This document shows positions 1 through 13,800 of a DNA stretch of 64,000 nt, one piece after another. A program made the position numbers and the translations under genes. The stretch is from Cacajao melanocephalus (taxonomy: Eukaryota; Chordata; Mammalia; Primates; Pitheciidae), in contig CAUYLG010062867.1 of assembly GCA_963573385.1 (NCBI GenBank), positions 17,501 through 81,500 of the forward strand. Direction: 5' to 3'. Each line of letters opens with the position of its first letter. The first letter of the stretch is position 1. Under the pieces are notes generated by a model that worked only from the letters and a program-made list of their open reading frames with translations, ran no database searches and was not told the DNA's origin.

Positions 1-199
1 CATCCAAGCCCTTTTTGTTGCTCGCACCTGCGTCGCCTCCAAAGTCTTACTGTAGTCATTGTGTTGCCTGCCGTCTCTTGTGTTTTAGCCTATTTGATGT
101 ATTACATGTATTGTTTAATTGCTTTTTTGTTTGGTCAGAAACACAAATTCCCTGGCTAAAGAAATCATCCTTTTCCTTGATCTTCACCCAGTTTGATAA

Positions 200-777
200 T
201 GTCAGTACCCCAAAATGTGGCACTTTGACATGCAGAGCTGAAGGAGCCTCGGGGTCTCTGAGATTCCCTGCTCCTGTCTGTCAATCTGTTTCTCCCAAAG
301 CACAGGATGAAGCCGTCATCTGAAGTTCCATTACCTGCCTAAAGTACCAACCTGCCAGAGAAGAGAACCATTACCTCTTGTTTCTTCCCCCAGTTTTAAT
401 TAACTGAATTAATATCATAGAAAGAAAGACTGAAGTCTGTCAATGTACCTGAACTGGCTTACGTCACAAACTATTGCCTGCTCTGTGGTCCCAACAGATG
501 TTGTCTCAGGCCATTGTATGTTCTTCAAGCCCATTGAATCGCCTCTAAAAATCATTTACTGTGCCCCTGAAATCATCCACACTTCCCGATCTCCCTTTCC
601 CCTGTGAACAAGTATATAACCATCTGCATCCCACTGCATGGTAGATGGAGTCATCACTCTGATATTCCCTCATGTACACTAATAAACTTGTATGTCTGTC
701 TCATACGAATCTGTGTTTTGTCAGTTGATTTTAAGTAAACCTTCAGTGGGCAAAGAAGTTTTCCCTTGGCCCCTGCA
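200..777 (+). mobile_element. LTR-like element, solitary (ERV-type, family not assigned)
   Basis: A 578-bp unit begins TG (TGTCAGTACCCC) and ends CA (CCCCTGCA). It has LTR anatomy in order: a TATA-like GTATATAA near 611, an AATAAA polyadenylation signal near 681, then a U5-like tail with TTTTGTCAGTTGATTTTAAG. I saw no internal retroviral sequence next to it, so it is probably a solo LTR. Flanks show no clear target duplication (ATAA versus ATAT), so the boundaries are provisional. Confidence 0.55.
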
Positions 778-1499
778 ATATCCATTACATGTAAAGATCT
801 ATTATTGTACTCGTCTTATTTCAACAAAATTGCTCTTGTCTTTTTCTACCATAATACTGTGGCAAAATTAATGCTGATATAACTCAAACGTCCATCATCT
901 CTTCTCTCCATTCATTTATTCAGTTGTTCATCCATTTTTCACGGAATGCCTACTCTGCTCAGAGCTAGATAGAACAGTGAACAAATAGTTCCTTGCCTTC
1001 ATAAAACTTATACTCAACACTGCTAGACTTTCTTAGACTCTTCTTTTTATCTTCTTAAAAAGTTTTTTCTTTATTTCTTCTCACCTAGAACATTCCACAT
1101 ACTTCCTCCTCTATTCTTAGCTAGTCACCCAGCAATAGGGTAAAAGAAACTAATCAGATATACATTTTTATGTTCCCACCTCCTAACATACCCAACTGTA
1201 TGTGTACCCATCTGTCTTCCTTCCATTTACCTGTTTTTTTTTTTTTTTTTTTTTTTTTTTTTGTACACATTTCTTCTCTTGTGCTGCCTTCTTGAGGACT
1301 TTGTTTCCCTGAATCATCAGTTTCATTTTCTGAGCTGGTTCCCACTAGCATGTAAGAATGTCAAAACAAGGATCTTTCATGTTAAAAACAAAAAATGTAA
1401 AAACCACAGAAACAACAAACCTCTACTGACCCCACAGTCCCTTCCTGTGCTTCAAAGCAAAATTTCCCTAAAAATTGACTAAACTCTGTTCATGTTATT
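778..1499. other. Unannotated AT-rich flank with a poly-T run
   Basis: No gene is seen. It contains a 29-base T run at 1234-1262 without an attached SINE body, so the lysine-rich minus-strand frame across it is an artefact. The rest is unassigned and may include the decayed start of the L2 that follows. Confidence 0.6.
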
Positions 1500-2815
1500 T
1501 CTTCTTTCTCACTCTTCATGGTCTCCAAGCCAGATCCATCTTGTCCACTCCATTAAAAGTCTCCTTGCCATGAGGCACATGTTTCCTTAGTTGCCTCAAC
1601 ACCACATTGCCCTGGGATTCTTCAGAGTTTCTCCCTAGTTTCTCTCTGCCTTTTTGGTTACTCTTTCCCAGTCATTTTCAATGGCTACTTCTCCCATATT
1701 TCTCCTCTAAATATTGGAGTGACCTGAGACCAGTCCTAGACCATCTTATCTTCAGCTGCCTTCTATCCCTAGCTGACCTTATCTAGTCTATGGCTTTAAG
1801 TAATACACACATGTTTATATCTCTGGCTGTACCTTCTCCAATGAGACCCAAACACTTATTGCCTACTCAGGACGTCTTCTTGGATATGTGGTAGACATCT
1901 AGTCATTGCAAACTTAATGTATTTAAGAAGTCTTGATTTATCCTTTGACTAAACTATCTTTGCTTCCCACTCTTTACCACTTCAATAAATGGCACTAACA
2001 TCCAGCATCTTAGACGGAAAGCTGGGGAAAGCTCCCTGATTCCTCCTGTTCCCCTTCACTCTCTAAGATCAATCCATCCATATGTCGTCTTGATCATTCT
2101 TCTGAAAGGTACTTCCATCTCCTCTATTTCCATCCTTGTCCACATCATTGTCTGTTGCTTCATCTCCCTGCTTCCATTCTACAACTGTTGTAATCATTCT
2201 GTACCCAGAAGCTGCAATGATCAGTTAAATCGGATCATGCAGCTCCCCTGATTACAATGATCTTAGGCTGCCAGTATCACTTAGAATGAAGCCTGAACAC
2301 CTTGTAATTACCCATAGGGCTCCCTCTGTTCTGTCTAGTGTCATCACATAATACTTCCTGCCTCACTATTTTCCCACTGTGCTTCTCTCTCTTCTGTGTC
2401 AAAACTGCGTGAACGAGCTCATCTATGCCCTTGTGGTTGCCTTTCCCTGGAATGTTGATTTCTCGTCTCATCATGTGCTGCCTCCTTTTGTATTTGTTTC
2501 TACAACTTCCAGTGAAATGTAAGCACCTCTCAGACCTTCTAAAGTGGACCCTGCCCTACGTAAAGTGGATGTCTTATCACCACTCCACATCCTCATAGTA
2601 TAATTGTCTTTATTCTCTGAGAGAAGTTATAAGCTAAGACTATCTTGTTTATTTGATTAATTATGTGTTGTTTGCTGCTTCCAGTAGAACATAAACTACT
2701 TGAGGGCAGGGACCTGGTCAGATTCAATAAATTCTGTATCTCCATAACCTAAAACAGTTCCTTTCCTAAGCAAGGCTCACAGTAAATATAGGTTGAATGA
2801 ATGAATGAATGAATG
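1500..2815 (+). mobile_element. L2 LINE relic, 3' portion
   Basis: About 1.3 kb of decayed L2-type LINE in plus orientation. It has the C/T-rich decayed ORF2 end (CACTCTTCATGGTCTCC, GTAGACATCTAGTC), the segment with TGCAGCTCCCC and TTTCCCTGGAATG, and the 3' tail ACTTGAGGGCAGGGACC, ending in four GAAT units at about 2796-2814. That GAAT tail is typical of L2 termini. No intact frame remains. Confidence 0.75.
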
Positions 2816-3718
2816 ATAACCATTAATGCCACGAAGGAACTCATAGGTAAAAGGAAACACATCTGCAAGAAGGCAGGAGACAGAATCAGTTCTGGATTGG
2901 CAAATGTGTATCCCAAGGAGCCTGGAGAAAAGTGTTGGGTTAAATTTTTCCTCCCTTGGTTACAAAAAATTAGTTGCTATATAGCATTTAAAACCAGTGA
3001 ACTATATCCATATACCAGACTGCCCAGATGGTAAAAACAACGTGAAAGTGAAAAGTAAGTTTTGAAATGATAGAGTATCCATGTATAAAAAATGCAAATT
3101 ACATAATACATATATTGTTTATATATGCAACTTATGTGGTAAAAGTCTAAAACACTGATTTTTTTTCCAGAGAAATCCATGCCATATTCATTATAGTGGT
3201 TACTTCTGAGGTGGGAAGGGAATGAACTACAGGCAGGGAACAAAAGACACGTTGATTTTATCTGCAAAGTTTCTTTTCTGTTACTTAAAAAGTCTGAAGC
3301 AAGTTTGATGAAGTGCTATCATTCTGCAGTTGGGTGGGGGTGGGTTGATACGTGTTTATTATATTTTTCTTTATAATTACTATACTTTAGCATTAAAAAA
3401 AGTTAGGGGCTATTATATACCTGTGGCCTGAGGGTAACTTTAGGAATTGAGTCATAAAATATAATGTCCTTATACTTAAATCAAGGGTTAACTAATTCAA
3501 TTTGGCATCTATCTGTTTGATTCTTGGGTGGGCTCCCTTCTTACTGGTGTCTGTGTTTTTGGGTCAGACTGAAGTGGTGTGGAATGTGGAAATAGGAAGG
3601 AAAACATCTGTGCACTAACTAAAATATCAAAACTGTTCCTCCAGGGTCTTAGTTTGCGTGTTTGTTTTGCTTTGTTTTCTGACATAAGGGTGGCAAAAGC
3701 AACAAATGTCATTTATTG
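2816..3718. other. Unique AT-rich stretch, no feature seen
   Basis: AT-rich sequence without recognisable exon, RNA gene or repeat structure. Short frames here are not supported by codon pattern, motif or splice context. Confidence 0.5.
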
Positions 3719-3945
3719 AGGATGTTTAACATGTTTGGGACTCTCTGTATATTATTGCATTCAATACTCACAACAATGGTGTTAGGTGGGTATTAGTATC
3801 CCCGTTTTATAGATGAGAAGGCTGAGACTTTGAGGTAACTTATACCCGGCCACACAGCTAGTAGACGCAACAGAGGCGGGAGTCAAAGCTAAGTTTATTT
3901 GACCCTAAAGCTGGTGGGTTTCTATTATACTACTTTGCCTATTGC
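3719..3945 (-). mobile_element. MIR SINE
   Basis: The reverse complement of the MIR core is visible: TTTTATAGATGAGAAGGCTG followed by GCCACACAGCTAGTAG, preceded by the tail region CACAACAATGGTGTTAGG. The order identifies a near full-length MIR in minus orientation. Confidence 0.8.
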
Positions 3946-4191
3946 ACTCTGACCCCAAAATGCCTCTTTAACTTTTAGAATGTTCATTTCAGGCTTTGCT
4001 TTGGATTTAAAGCTGCCTCCCTTTCACCCACACATTTGGTCAATGATCTAGATCTTTCACGGAAGATGATTTAAGCTGAGCTGAGTTTCAAGTCCAAGAG
4101 ACTGATAGTCATGTGACTTAGTATCCAGCATTCCTACCACAAACTGGGATTTTATGGATAAAAGGTCATATATATATATATGTCATATGTG

Positions 4192-4240
4192 TATATGTAC
4201 TAACTTCTCAAGTATATACGTATATGTACTAACTTCTCAA
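4192..4240. repeat. 29-bp tandem duplication inside an AT-rich tract
   Basis: The 20-mer TATATGTACTAACTTCTCAA occurs at 4192-4211 and again at 4221-4240, a period of 29. It is flanked by TATATA runs from 4168 to about 4258. Confidence 0.85.
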
Positions 4241-4358
4241 CAAAACATATATATGTGTATGTCCTAAAAGAGTTTGACGAAAGATGCCAAGTGAAAGTAA
4301 AGAAGCAAAAATGAATAATATTAAGAACTGTACTCCCAAAATTTTGAATTTGAGCTAA

Positions 4359-4740
<382 letters not shown>

Positions 4741-5052
4741 TAGAGCAATGTCTTTGGCGTGAATTTGTTAAATAAGTGACATGCATTTGGACAACTATCC
4801 CCAACATGGGGCCCTGACTCTCGCCTGAATTTTGCATGTTGCTCTGGTGTGCCAGAGTCTGTGGTCCCCAGGACTTACCCTAGGTGCCACTCCTAGAAGC
4901 TCCTACCACAGCAACAGCCCATGAGAAATGAATCTGCATTGCTGCCTGCTGGACAGAAAGGTCCATGTGGGCTACTGTGTTCATAAATGTAAAATGGCTT
5001 ATAAACTATTCAAAAACAAGTCATACATTTTCCTTTTAAAATGTCTTTCTCA

Positions 5053-5437
5053 CTTAGTCCATCTTTTGTTGCTAATAACAGAATACTTGAAACTGGGTAA
5101 TTTATAAAGGAAAGCAATGTGTGGAAGCTGAGAAGTCCACATCCGGTAAGAGCCTGCTTGCTAGTGAGGACTCTCTGAAGAGTGGCAGAGTGTCCCAGGG
5201 TGAGGTGGCTGAGTGTGCTACCATGCTCACTCAAGCCTTTCTTCCTCTCCGATAAAGCCACCAGTGCCCCTCCCATGATAACCCACTAACCTATGGACCT
5301 ATTAATTCATAGATAGATTGGATCACAAGAGCTCTGCCCTCATGAATTCATCAATCACATTTTAAAGGCCCTCCCTCTTGGCATTACCACATTGGGGATC
5401 AAGTTTCAACATGTATTTTGAGAGAGGACACTGAAAC
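5053..5437 (-). mobile_element. MaLR (MST/THE1-like) LTR
   Basis: Reverse-complement MaLR LTR. TTAGTCCATC and GAAACTGGGTAATTTATAAA are the complement of the family 3' end, followed by a decayed middle and GGGGATCAAGTTTCAACATG at the other end. A C10 run sits just outside the right end (5445 onward). The subfamily is not certain. Confidence 0.7.
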
Positions 5438-6524
5438 TCACTTACCCCCCCCCCAAGTGACTGTGAGTTTTCATGCATTATGGTATAAAAATAGAAAAAA
5501 ATATTTTTGGGGAAATGACCCTTCTGTGTGTCTCAAAGAAGATATGTTGCTGCCTTTCTGTTTTTCTGTGTTATAATTCTAGAATTCCTATCGTCAGGTA
5601 GGATACCAATGAGTACAAATAAAAGTGTGAAACTGCTTTTTCTGGAAATATGTAGATAGTATTTCTCTTTCAGGGCTGATTGAGGAATAGAGTTTTTTTT
5701 AATGAAGGCAAATGAAGAATGTCATTTAAAGTTTTATATAAGCGTAGGTGAAAAGGATTTTTAACAAAGTCGTAGCCATGATATTGAAAATATGAGAGGA
5801 AATTTTTAAAAATCGAGACATAAAAGTCCTGAGCCTGAGTCCTTGGAAAAATAAAATTTTACATTAACATGTATAGATGCATGTTTTCTCTAATTTGTTG
5901 CTGTGAAATCATTTTGTTGAATTCATTGAATGTCAACCTGTGGGCTTTGAGACATACTTATATTGGCCAGGATAACAGTGATAACAGCAACTGTAATGCC
6001 ACAAGCTTCTTTGCAGCCTTCCTCGGTATTTTGAAGAATTTAAACGCTAACAAAAAATCCATTTCTTGGATATAGAGGGCAGTTATACAAGTCAGTTTAT
6101 GCTCACCTGGGAGAATGGATTTATTTGTAGAAGTTTTAAATAACTCATCTAAAGGGAAAGAAGAGATTAGATCATATAAAGGAAAATTTCTGAGATTAAA
6201 TAGTCTCCTTTGTGACCTTTTGTTTTGATTCCTTCATAGATACACTTGAGAATCACCTTGGGGTGGGGCTGGCAGGAGTAGTCCCAGGCCCAAGATTTAC
6301 TTAGAAAGGTAAATAAAGCTTCTTTTTATTGTCAAATAAATTGAAATGCACTACAGCCTGATAACTGCAGCCCATCATGACAGTTTTTATTGGTCTCAAT
6401 TGCTTCTTGGGCTCTGTCTCTGTTTTGAAAGCAGTGGTCAGTTATTGTACCCTTCCCCCATCTCGCTCATGAAAATGAATTTGTCTTTTAAATTTCTTCA
6501 ATGCTCTGTAAGTTGATTGGATGG
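5438..6524. other. Unique AT-rich stretch, no feature seen
   Basis: About 1.1 kb without a supported gene or repeat. It lies between two MaLR LTRs of opposite orientation, but no retroviral internal sequence was recognised, so they look like independent insertions. Confidence 0.5.
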
Positions 6525-6904
6525 TGACGTGGTTTGGCTCTGTGTTCTCACCCAAATCTCATGTGGAATTAAGATCTTTAATGTTGGAGGGAGGGGCCTG
6601 GTGGTGGTGATTGAATCATGGGGCGCGGGTTTCCCCTTGCTGTCTTTCATGATAGTGAGTGCTCATGAAATTTGATGGTTTAAAAGTGTATGGTGCTTCC
6701 CCCTTAGCTTGCCGTCTCCTGGTCTGCCACGGTAAGACATAATTGCTTCCCATTTGCCTTCTGCCATGATTGTAAGTTTCCTGAGGTCTTCCAGCCATCC
6801 TTCCTGTACAGCCTGTGGAACTGTGAGTCAATTAAACTTCTTTTCTTTATAAATTACCCAGTCTCAGGTATGTCTTTATTGCTGTGGGAGAATGGACTAA
6901 TATA
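6525..6904 (+). mobile_element. THE1/MST-type MaLR solo LTR with 5-bp target duplication
   Basis: Starts TGACGTGGTTTGGCTCTGTG and ends GAATGGACTAATATA. Family landmarks in order include GGTGATTGAATCATGGGG, TTTATAAATTACCCAGTCTC and GGTATGTCTTTATTGC. The 5-bp sequence GATGG flanks both ends (6520-6524 and 6905-6909), matching the 5-bp duplication typical of MaLR integration, so both ends are preserved. Confidence 0.9.
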
Positions 6905-8094
6905 GATGGTTAGATGAGATAACTCATGAAAAGTCACTTCTATCCGATCTAGTTTTGTTTTACCTGCAGTATAATTTCTGACTGTATAACAGATACAGGT
7001 GAAATGACATAATGGCTCAAATGTGCTTTAAAACATTCAAACAAAAAAAAGTGGTAGACAGATGAGATAAGATTAGAAAAATGTTACTACCTGTTAAAGC
7101 TGGACAACGAATATCTAGAGCTTTATTACATTATTCTGTCTACTTTTGAGTATGTGTAAAATTTTTCTTTTGCATTTCTTAGCTGAAATTTTATAAAAAT
7201 TTCTCCTAATCAACTATTTGGTTATCCTGAAATACTACTTATATAAGAGAGTCAGAATAAATGCTTGCTTTGTTTCCTTTTGATACCAGATTTCAGAGTG
7301 TTTGTTTTCTTAGCATCTTTTTTTTTTTTTTTTTTGATGAGCAGTGAATTTGTATTTCCTTTCTTTTGTTAGTATTGTTATTGTTACCTGGAATGTTTTT
7401 GATATCTTTTGATCTACTGTAGTTATTACACATTGCGCTGCTCAGTTATGGCATCTTATGCCAGTAGAAGTCTCTTCAGGTTGGTTTTGGCACCTTTTGA
7501 GCCAATTCCATTACTCTTTGGTGGCTCCCTTGTCTTTTGGCACAATGAGCTGCTCCAGAGTCACACCTTGTACATTTCCTGTCCAAGATCAATAATCTGT
7601 TATTTCTCCAAGAGCTTGGGCATTTTAATCCATGCCACAGAGGTGTCTACCTGTTCACACTACATGTAGTGCACACTGTGAAGTAAGGTTACATTGTGAT
7701 AATATTGGTTAACAGAAATTTAATGGAAAGGTTTCTTTGGAAAAGCTTCTGTCAGACATTTGTTCTCATGACTGTGGATATGGCCCAGTCCTTGCACAGA
7801 TACTACTTAATTTATAGCTGGCCTGTACCAGGCAGCTAGCTCTTTTTACTTGCTCAAGATTTATTTTGGCTTCCAAACCCCTGTCCTGCTGGGTTCTATG
7901 TGTAATAGGTTCAGTGGACTTGAATTTTTCTAGCGTCCAACTTTGCCTATAGAGTAACTGGCTTCTAAGTTATATTTGGTTCATGCTCTTCCACTCAGCG
8001 TCTAAAGGAGTCAAAAGAAGCATCAACATTGTTACTGGTTAACTTGTCTTAATAACTTTTTTGGGCATGATAGTGATTGCTAAAACTATAGTTA
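6905..8094. other. Unique stretch with a poly-T run
   Basis: No gene seen. A T run of about 18 lies near 7319-7336. The 86-residue plus-strand frame at 7409-7669 has no recognisable domain or splice context. Confidence 0.5.
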
Positions 8095-8290
8095 GTTACC
8101 AATTGGTGCACACCTCCCCCCAAGGCTTTGCATATACAATCTCATCATCTCACGTAATTCTCACCTCACCACAATCCTATGAAGTGAGTGTTACTGTTGC
8201 CATTTTACAGGTGAGCACACTGAGGTATGGAGAGGTCAGGCTGCTGCTTTACGGAGTGGGAGTCACACAGAGAACTCTCTGAATCCAAAG
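8095..8290 (-). mobile_element. MIR SINE (diverged)
   Basis: Reverse MIR landmarks: AATTCTCACCTCACCACAAT, CCTATGAAGTGAGTGTTACT, CCATTTTACAGGTGAGCACA and a GTCACACAGAG segment. Confidence 0.7.
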
Positions 8291-8499
8291 CTGGTATCTT
8301 CAACAATGGTTTAATACTTTCTCCATGGCTCAGAAATGTTAGAGATAAAAAGATATGTAAGGCATGGTTTTTATTCTCCAAGGATTTATAATCCTAATTG
8401 AGAAAGATAGGATCTCCACAGAAAAAAATATTTTTTCCAATACGGAGAAGCCTATGAAAAGACACATGTAGGTGTTTCACTGTCAATCCACCTACCTGG

Positions 8500-9395
<896 letters not shown>

Positions 9396-9399
9396 CTTA

Positions 9400-9790
9400 T
9401 ATATTTTTAAAATTATACTTGGGCTTTTTCTAATTATGAAAGTAACAAATGCCAAAAGCAAAAACTTGAAGATGTGCCAGGAGCAATGGGAGAAAATTAA
9501 TTACTGACAATCTAACAACCAGAGGATCACTACTGCTAATATTTTGTTGTGTGTGTATATATACATATTACAGCATATAAACAATAGCATCATATTGTAC
9601 CTATGATTTTGTAACCTGCTTCTTTCCATTAGCAAATTTCTCTTGCCAATAGTATTTAAACACAACTGATTTTAAATGTCTCCATGAAATTTCATCATAT
9701 AAATGTTCTTTTGTGTAATTATTTGATTTTACATTACTTATATTCATATTATTTTTCTATTATAAATAATGTTAGAGTATTACCCCAAAT
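9400..9790 (+). mobile_element. Probable ancient L1 (L1M-type) 3' fragment
   Basis: AT-rich sequence with GTAACCTGCTTCTTTCCATT, TCTCCATGAAATTTCATCAT and a TATAAATAATGTTAGAGTAT end. This order is shared by old L1 3' ends; similar sequence recurs at 31.5-31.8 kb. Family assignment is tentative. Confidence 0.4.
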
Positions 9791-9849
9791 ATATTTACTT
9801 TAACACTTCTCATCTTTTTGGCACAGAGGAGCTAAAAATATTTGTCTAA

Positions 9850-10012
9850 AGGTAGACACATCTGGCTCAAAGTCACTTCTTAGCTCTGTTCCCTTGGGCA
9901 ATAATGTAACTTTTCTAAGCTTACATTTTCTCATCTTTGAAATATTCATTACCTTACTGCCTGCATCATAGAATTGTTGCAAGATAACTGGCATGTAGTA
10001 AGTTGGTAGTGT
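9850..10012 (+). mobile_element. MIR SINE
   Basis: Plus-oriented MIR pattern: TCACTTCTTAGCTCTGTTCC, TTGGGCAATAATGTAAC, TTTTCTCATCTTTGAAAT, GCATCATAGAATTGTTG, then TAACTGGCATGTAGTAAG. Confidence 0.7.
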
Positions 10013-13000
10013 GAGACATTATGATTTTTGTTTTTGTTTTTTTTGCCTCATCTGTCTTCATCTATGACTGTATAATAAGTTCCTTAAGAAAAAGGTTTTG
10101 TTTCTGGGGTCTGTGTTTGTTGTCCTCATGTCTGTACCACTGTATTGTGCATAAGTGGTGGCTGACAATTGTTGGTTGATAATGACATGGATGCCCAGAT
10201 ATGTACTGAATACTTGCTGTGTAAGAAGTTACCCTTAGCAGTACCTCCATGCAAATTCAAAATTTTTCTTGAGACCTGAAGACTTTAAACCTTTCTCATC
10301 CAAATGCTCATTCTTGTTGCTAATCTTAGTTTTCTAATGTTCCAATTTTTCCCTGTGTTCTCTACCTTCTGGTTGTTACCATCTGAGTTGACTGGCCCTC
10401 CTAGTTATAGATCGTGTTTACATACAAGGGTCTGGGAAGATCTATGCTCCCCTCATGTGATGGTATTTCTGGGGCACTAATGCACGGCACTGTGAAACAC
10501 ATCTTTGGCTGAGCTAGCCAGTTCAAAAGCCAGCTTCACAGCGGAATTTCACACATGCAAATGAACCATTGTGATCTTAGTCATGAAAATTCATGGAATA
10601 GTGGCTAGTTCAGTGTGGATGACCTGTCAATTTGGCAGCCAATCAGTTGGTTAAACATCCAAATTACTGGCCAGTTACTCAGTCTAAAGCTAGTCTTCCT
10701 GCTTGTTACTGGGTTCTGTGTAATCCTATTAAAAGCGATGACATTCCCTTTGATTTGTGGCAGCTAATGGTGTAGAAGTACCACACAGGCACAGGACATG
10801 TGTCTGGCACAGTTTACACGTGGGCATTGTGAAAATGGACCACTTGTGTTACTGTTGGATTTATTCTTAAAACACTAAATAGCCTCTGTGAATAATAGGC
10901 AAAGTATCTTAATTTCATGGGTGCCTCTATTTATTATTTTTATCAATTATAAATGGGAGTTTCTCTAAGGATTGAATTATTTTTTGTTAGTACTAACTTT
11001 GGTTGGAGCTATAGTTAGCCCCTTGGACTTACTTGTACTGTCAGGCAGTTGGACAGAAAGCCGTGGAGACTCCTCAGGGCCTGATCGAACTTGGGATTTG
11101 ATTGACAGTGACCCATCTGCAGTTCAATTTAGACAAAAGATAGCAGCATTGATAGGCTGGGAAATAAATCTAGAACAGTAATTCCTCGTCACAGAGCTCT
11201 TTGAGAATATGATGAAAACTCCAGACTTGGACTCTGGAAAAATGTGCCAAAAATCTAGCATGAAGGTTCTGAGAGTTCATGCATCTGTTGAAGTCCAGGG
11301 GTCCAGGGACCCATGAAACCTATGTTAAAATTCCTGCATGAATGTCAGGGTAGGGAGTGGGGATAAAGAGAGAGAAACAGAGAAGGAGACCCAGAGACAG
11401 AAAAAGATAAAGAGAGCCATGGAAAAGAGTAGACCTGGAAGTAGAGACTGAGAGGCTGAAAGTAGCTGTAACTGCAGTTCTCCGAGCAGAACATAATCTC
11501 CCAGTGCTGTGCACAATTAGGTGCTAGTAAACACCTTCTCATGTTCAGAATCTTGAGTTATCCCATCAAATAAAAATCTCCCATATGAAAGACATGATAT
11601 ATCTTTCACCTGAGGATTTTTGACAGTGTGGAGAAAATACACAGGAATAAGCATTTCATTTTAAAGGCAAGTGTGAAGACTTTTAAAAGAATGGTATCCG
11701 TTAAAGGGTTGGCTTGTAAATGCAAAAGCATTTGTGTTTATTGAAGGCTACTGATAGAAAAATTGTAGTAAAAATAATACTGATTGGGAAGCCTCAGTCA
11801 TATTTTTATCCGAAGACTTTTTAATGAATGGTATTGTATTTTCACAACAATACTTTTTGTTAGATAGGGCAAAAACTGCAATATGTACTTTGAACGTGAA
11901 GAAATTGAGACGTGTATGGAGACTTGTCTGGAATGATGAATACTCCATGAAAAAGTGAATTCTGGAAACCAGATTTCCCAGCTCTGATTCTCAGGTGAAC
12001 CATATATCCCTGCTGAATATTAATACCCATATAGCCAGTGCATATTACAAATATAGTGTCCTCTTTCTTAAAATGAAATAAAATTAATGAGTTGAAACAT
12101 ATGAACTGAAAATAGTGTTCTTGAAATATAACAAAATAACAGGATCATAGAACTTTAGAATGTAGGAGACCCTAGACATGAATAATCTCTCCTACTCATG
12201 CTTAAGACAAGGGCCTGACCTAGAGGGCTTGAGATTTGAAAAAGGACCTGGTGAATGGAGACATACAGAAGAGACACTGACAGTCTTTGCTCTAAAATTT
12301 TTTTCACCCCCAACCCCAAGGGGAGAAACAGGATTTAAAAGCATCTATTCTATGTCTTACATAATTGAGGTGGAATGATTTGGTAACAATTTTGAAAAAT
12401 CAGGTGTGAATCAAATCGAGTTTTCTTCTCAGACTCTACCTGGGAACTTTAAAATTTCAAACAGGGTTTCTTAGAAGTTGTCTCTATAGGATAATGTAAA
12501 ATTCTTTACATTCCGTTGGTCTGGGAAATTTTACATGGCTAAGGAAATACAGCAGAAAAATTGCTCTGCTTCTCAGACTATAGCAGAGATTCCTAGGTTA
12601 GAATAGGTAATTCATATTTCCAGGATGAATATGTTCATATATATCCACACATGTACACATTCAATTATATGATTGTTAGATACACACACACACACACACA
12701 CACACAGGTACGTAATTGTGAGCATTTATAGAAGTATTAGGTCTCCAGGATATTGAAACACTCTTCATTTATAACTTGCTTTTTTGGGAAATTATTTAGC
12801 TCTACAAGATATCACCATATTCATTTTTTTTTAAAATATAATAAACATGTCTAGTCAAAGAAGGCATTAATGAAGCAATTCCCCAAATAAAACAGCCCAT
12901 GATATCTGAGTTGCAGCAGAGAGAGAGTGTGGTCTTTGTAGTTTAATCAAGATCACAAGACTTGTTTTGAGCGTCTGTCATCTTTAATTTTACGGCACTT

Positions 13001-13379
13001 CATTTCAGAGTAGGACTGCCAGGGTCACATGCAATTAAAACACAGGCAAGATTTGTCTTGTGAAATCTTAACATAAAAAGTAATGTGTTACTCCATTTTA
13101 ACTTTTCTACTGAACTCTGTGAACTCACTAATTACTTTTCCCCCCTCTTGTCACCTTTTTGATATGACATGTATTTTATAGAGGAGATTGAAATTTGGAT
13201 TTTTTAATATCATGCATATGATTGAGGATAACAAAATTAAACCAGAGAAAAAAGGAATGCGTTTTTCAGAAATACATTTTTTAGTAATATCTGAGTACTC
13301 CAGCTTCAATTACAAAGAACCTCATAGATCCAATTCTAGGAAATAACTGTTAATCTGCTTAACTAGAGCAGGTAGAAGT
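10013..13379. other. Mostly unique flank with a CA microsatellite
   Basis: No supported gene. It contains a short region near 10500-10560 that is an inverted match to 8647-8686 and a CA-dinucleotide run at about 12682-12708. Overlapping minus-strand frames at 11320-11542 lie in GA-rich sequence and have no protein signature. Confidence 0.5.
12682..12708. repeat. (CA)n microsatellite
   Basis: About 13 uninterrupted CA units, flanked by ordinary sequence. Confidence 0.9.
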
Positions 13380-13429
13380 GTAATAACAGACCAGAGATTT
13401 TACAGAGGCCAGGATCGTGAACCGGAGTT

Positions 13430-13800
13430 TATTCTCTAGGGTACGGGCAAAAGCGCTTTTATGTGATTGGCTGAGAAAAGCATTAAAAGCCAGCGCCTAC
13501 GTGGAGATTTGGAGCACAAGGAGGGTTGTTGCATCACAGTGATCAGTAAATTGCATAGACCCTTATTAACCTTATTGATAAGGAGCTTAGGGAAGACCCA
13601 GTCAGGCTGCAATATATTCTTTTTGTTCTCTGGTCTGTCTCGGTTTGCAATACCAGCTGCTTTGTATGGAGAGCTTTTACGCAGCACCTCAAAATTCAGT
13701 GTGAGTAGCTGCGCCTTTAAGTTAGAGCCAGGGAATGGAGCGAGAGCCAGCCCGTGCACAGGGGTCTCAGGGACTATTTAACTGGTGCTGGGGACACCTG
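13430..13800. promoter_or_regulatory. Candidate regulatory element, high-complexity unique sequence
   Basis: A 370-bp block of higher GC and CpG content than its surroundings, with no repeat. It contains GTGATTGGCTGAG (inverted CCAAT box), CATTAAAAGCC (TATA-like), CTACGTGG and a second TATTTAA near 13773. Both strands are open for about 105 codons here, but neither frame has a domain. A regulatory role is inference. Confidence 0.25.

Noticed and set aside
13436..13781. Opposing frames of 107 and 104 codons
   Set aside because: Both strands are open across the same DNA with no domain, splice site or codon bias. The open state reflects local base composition.
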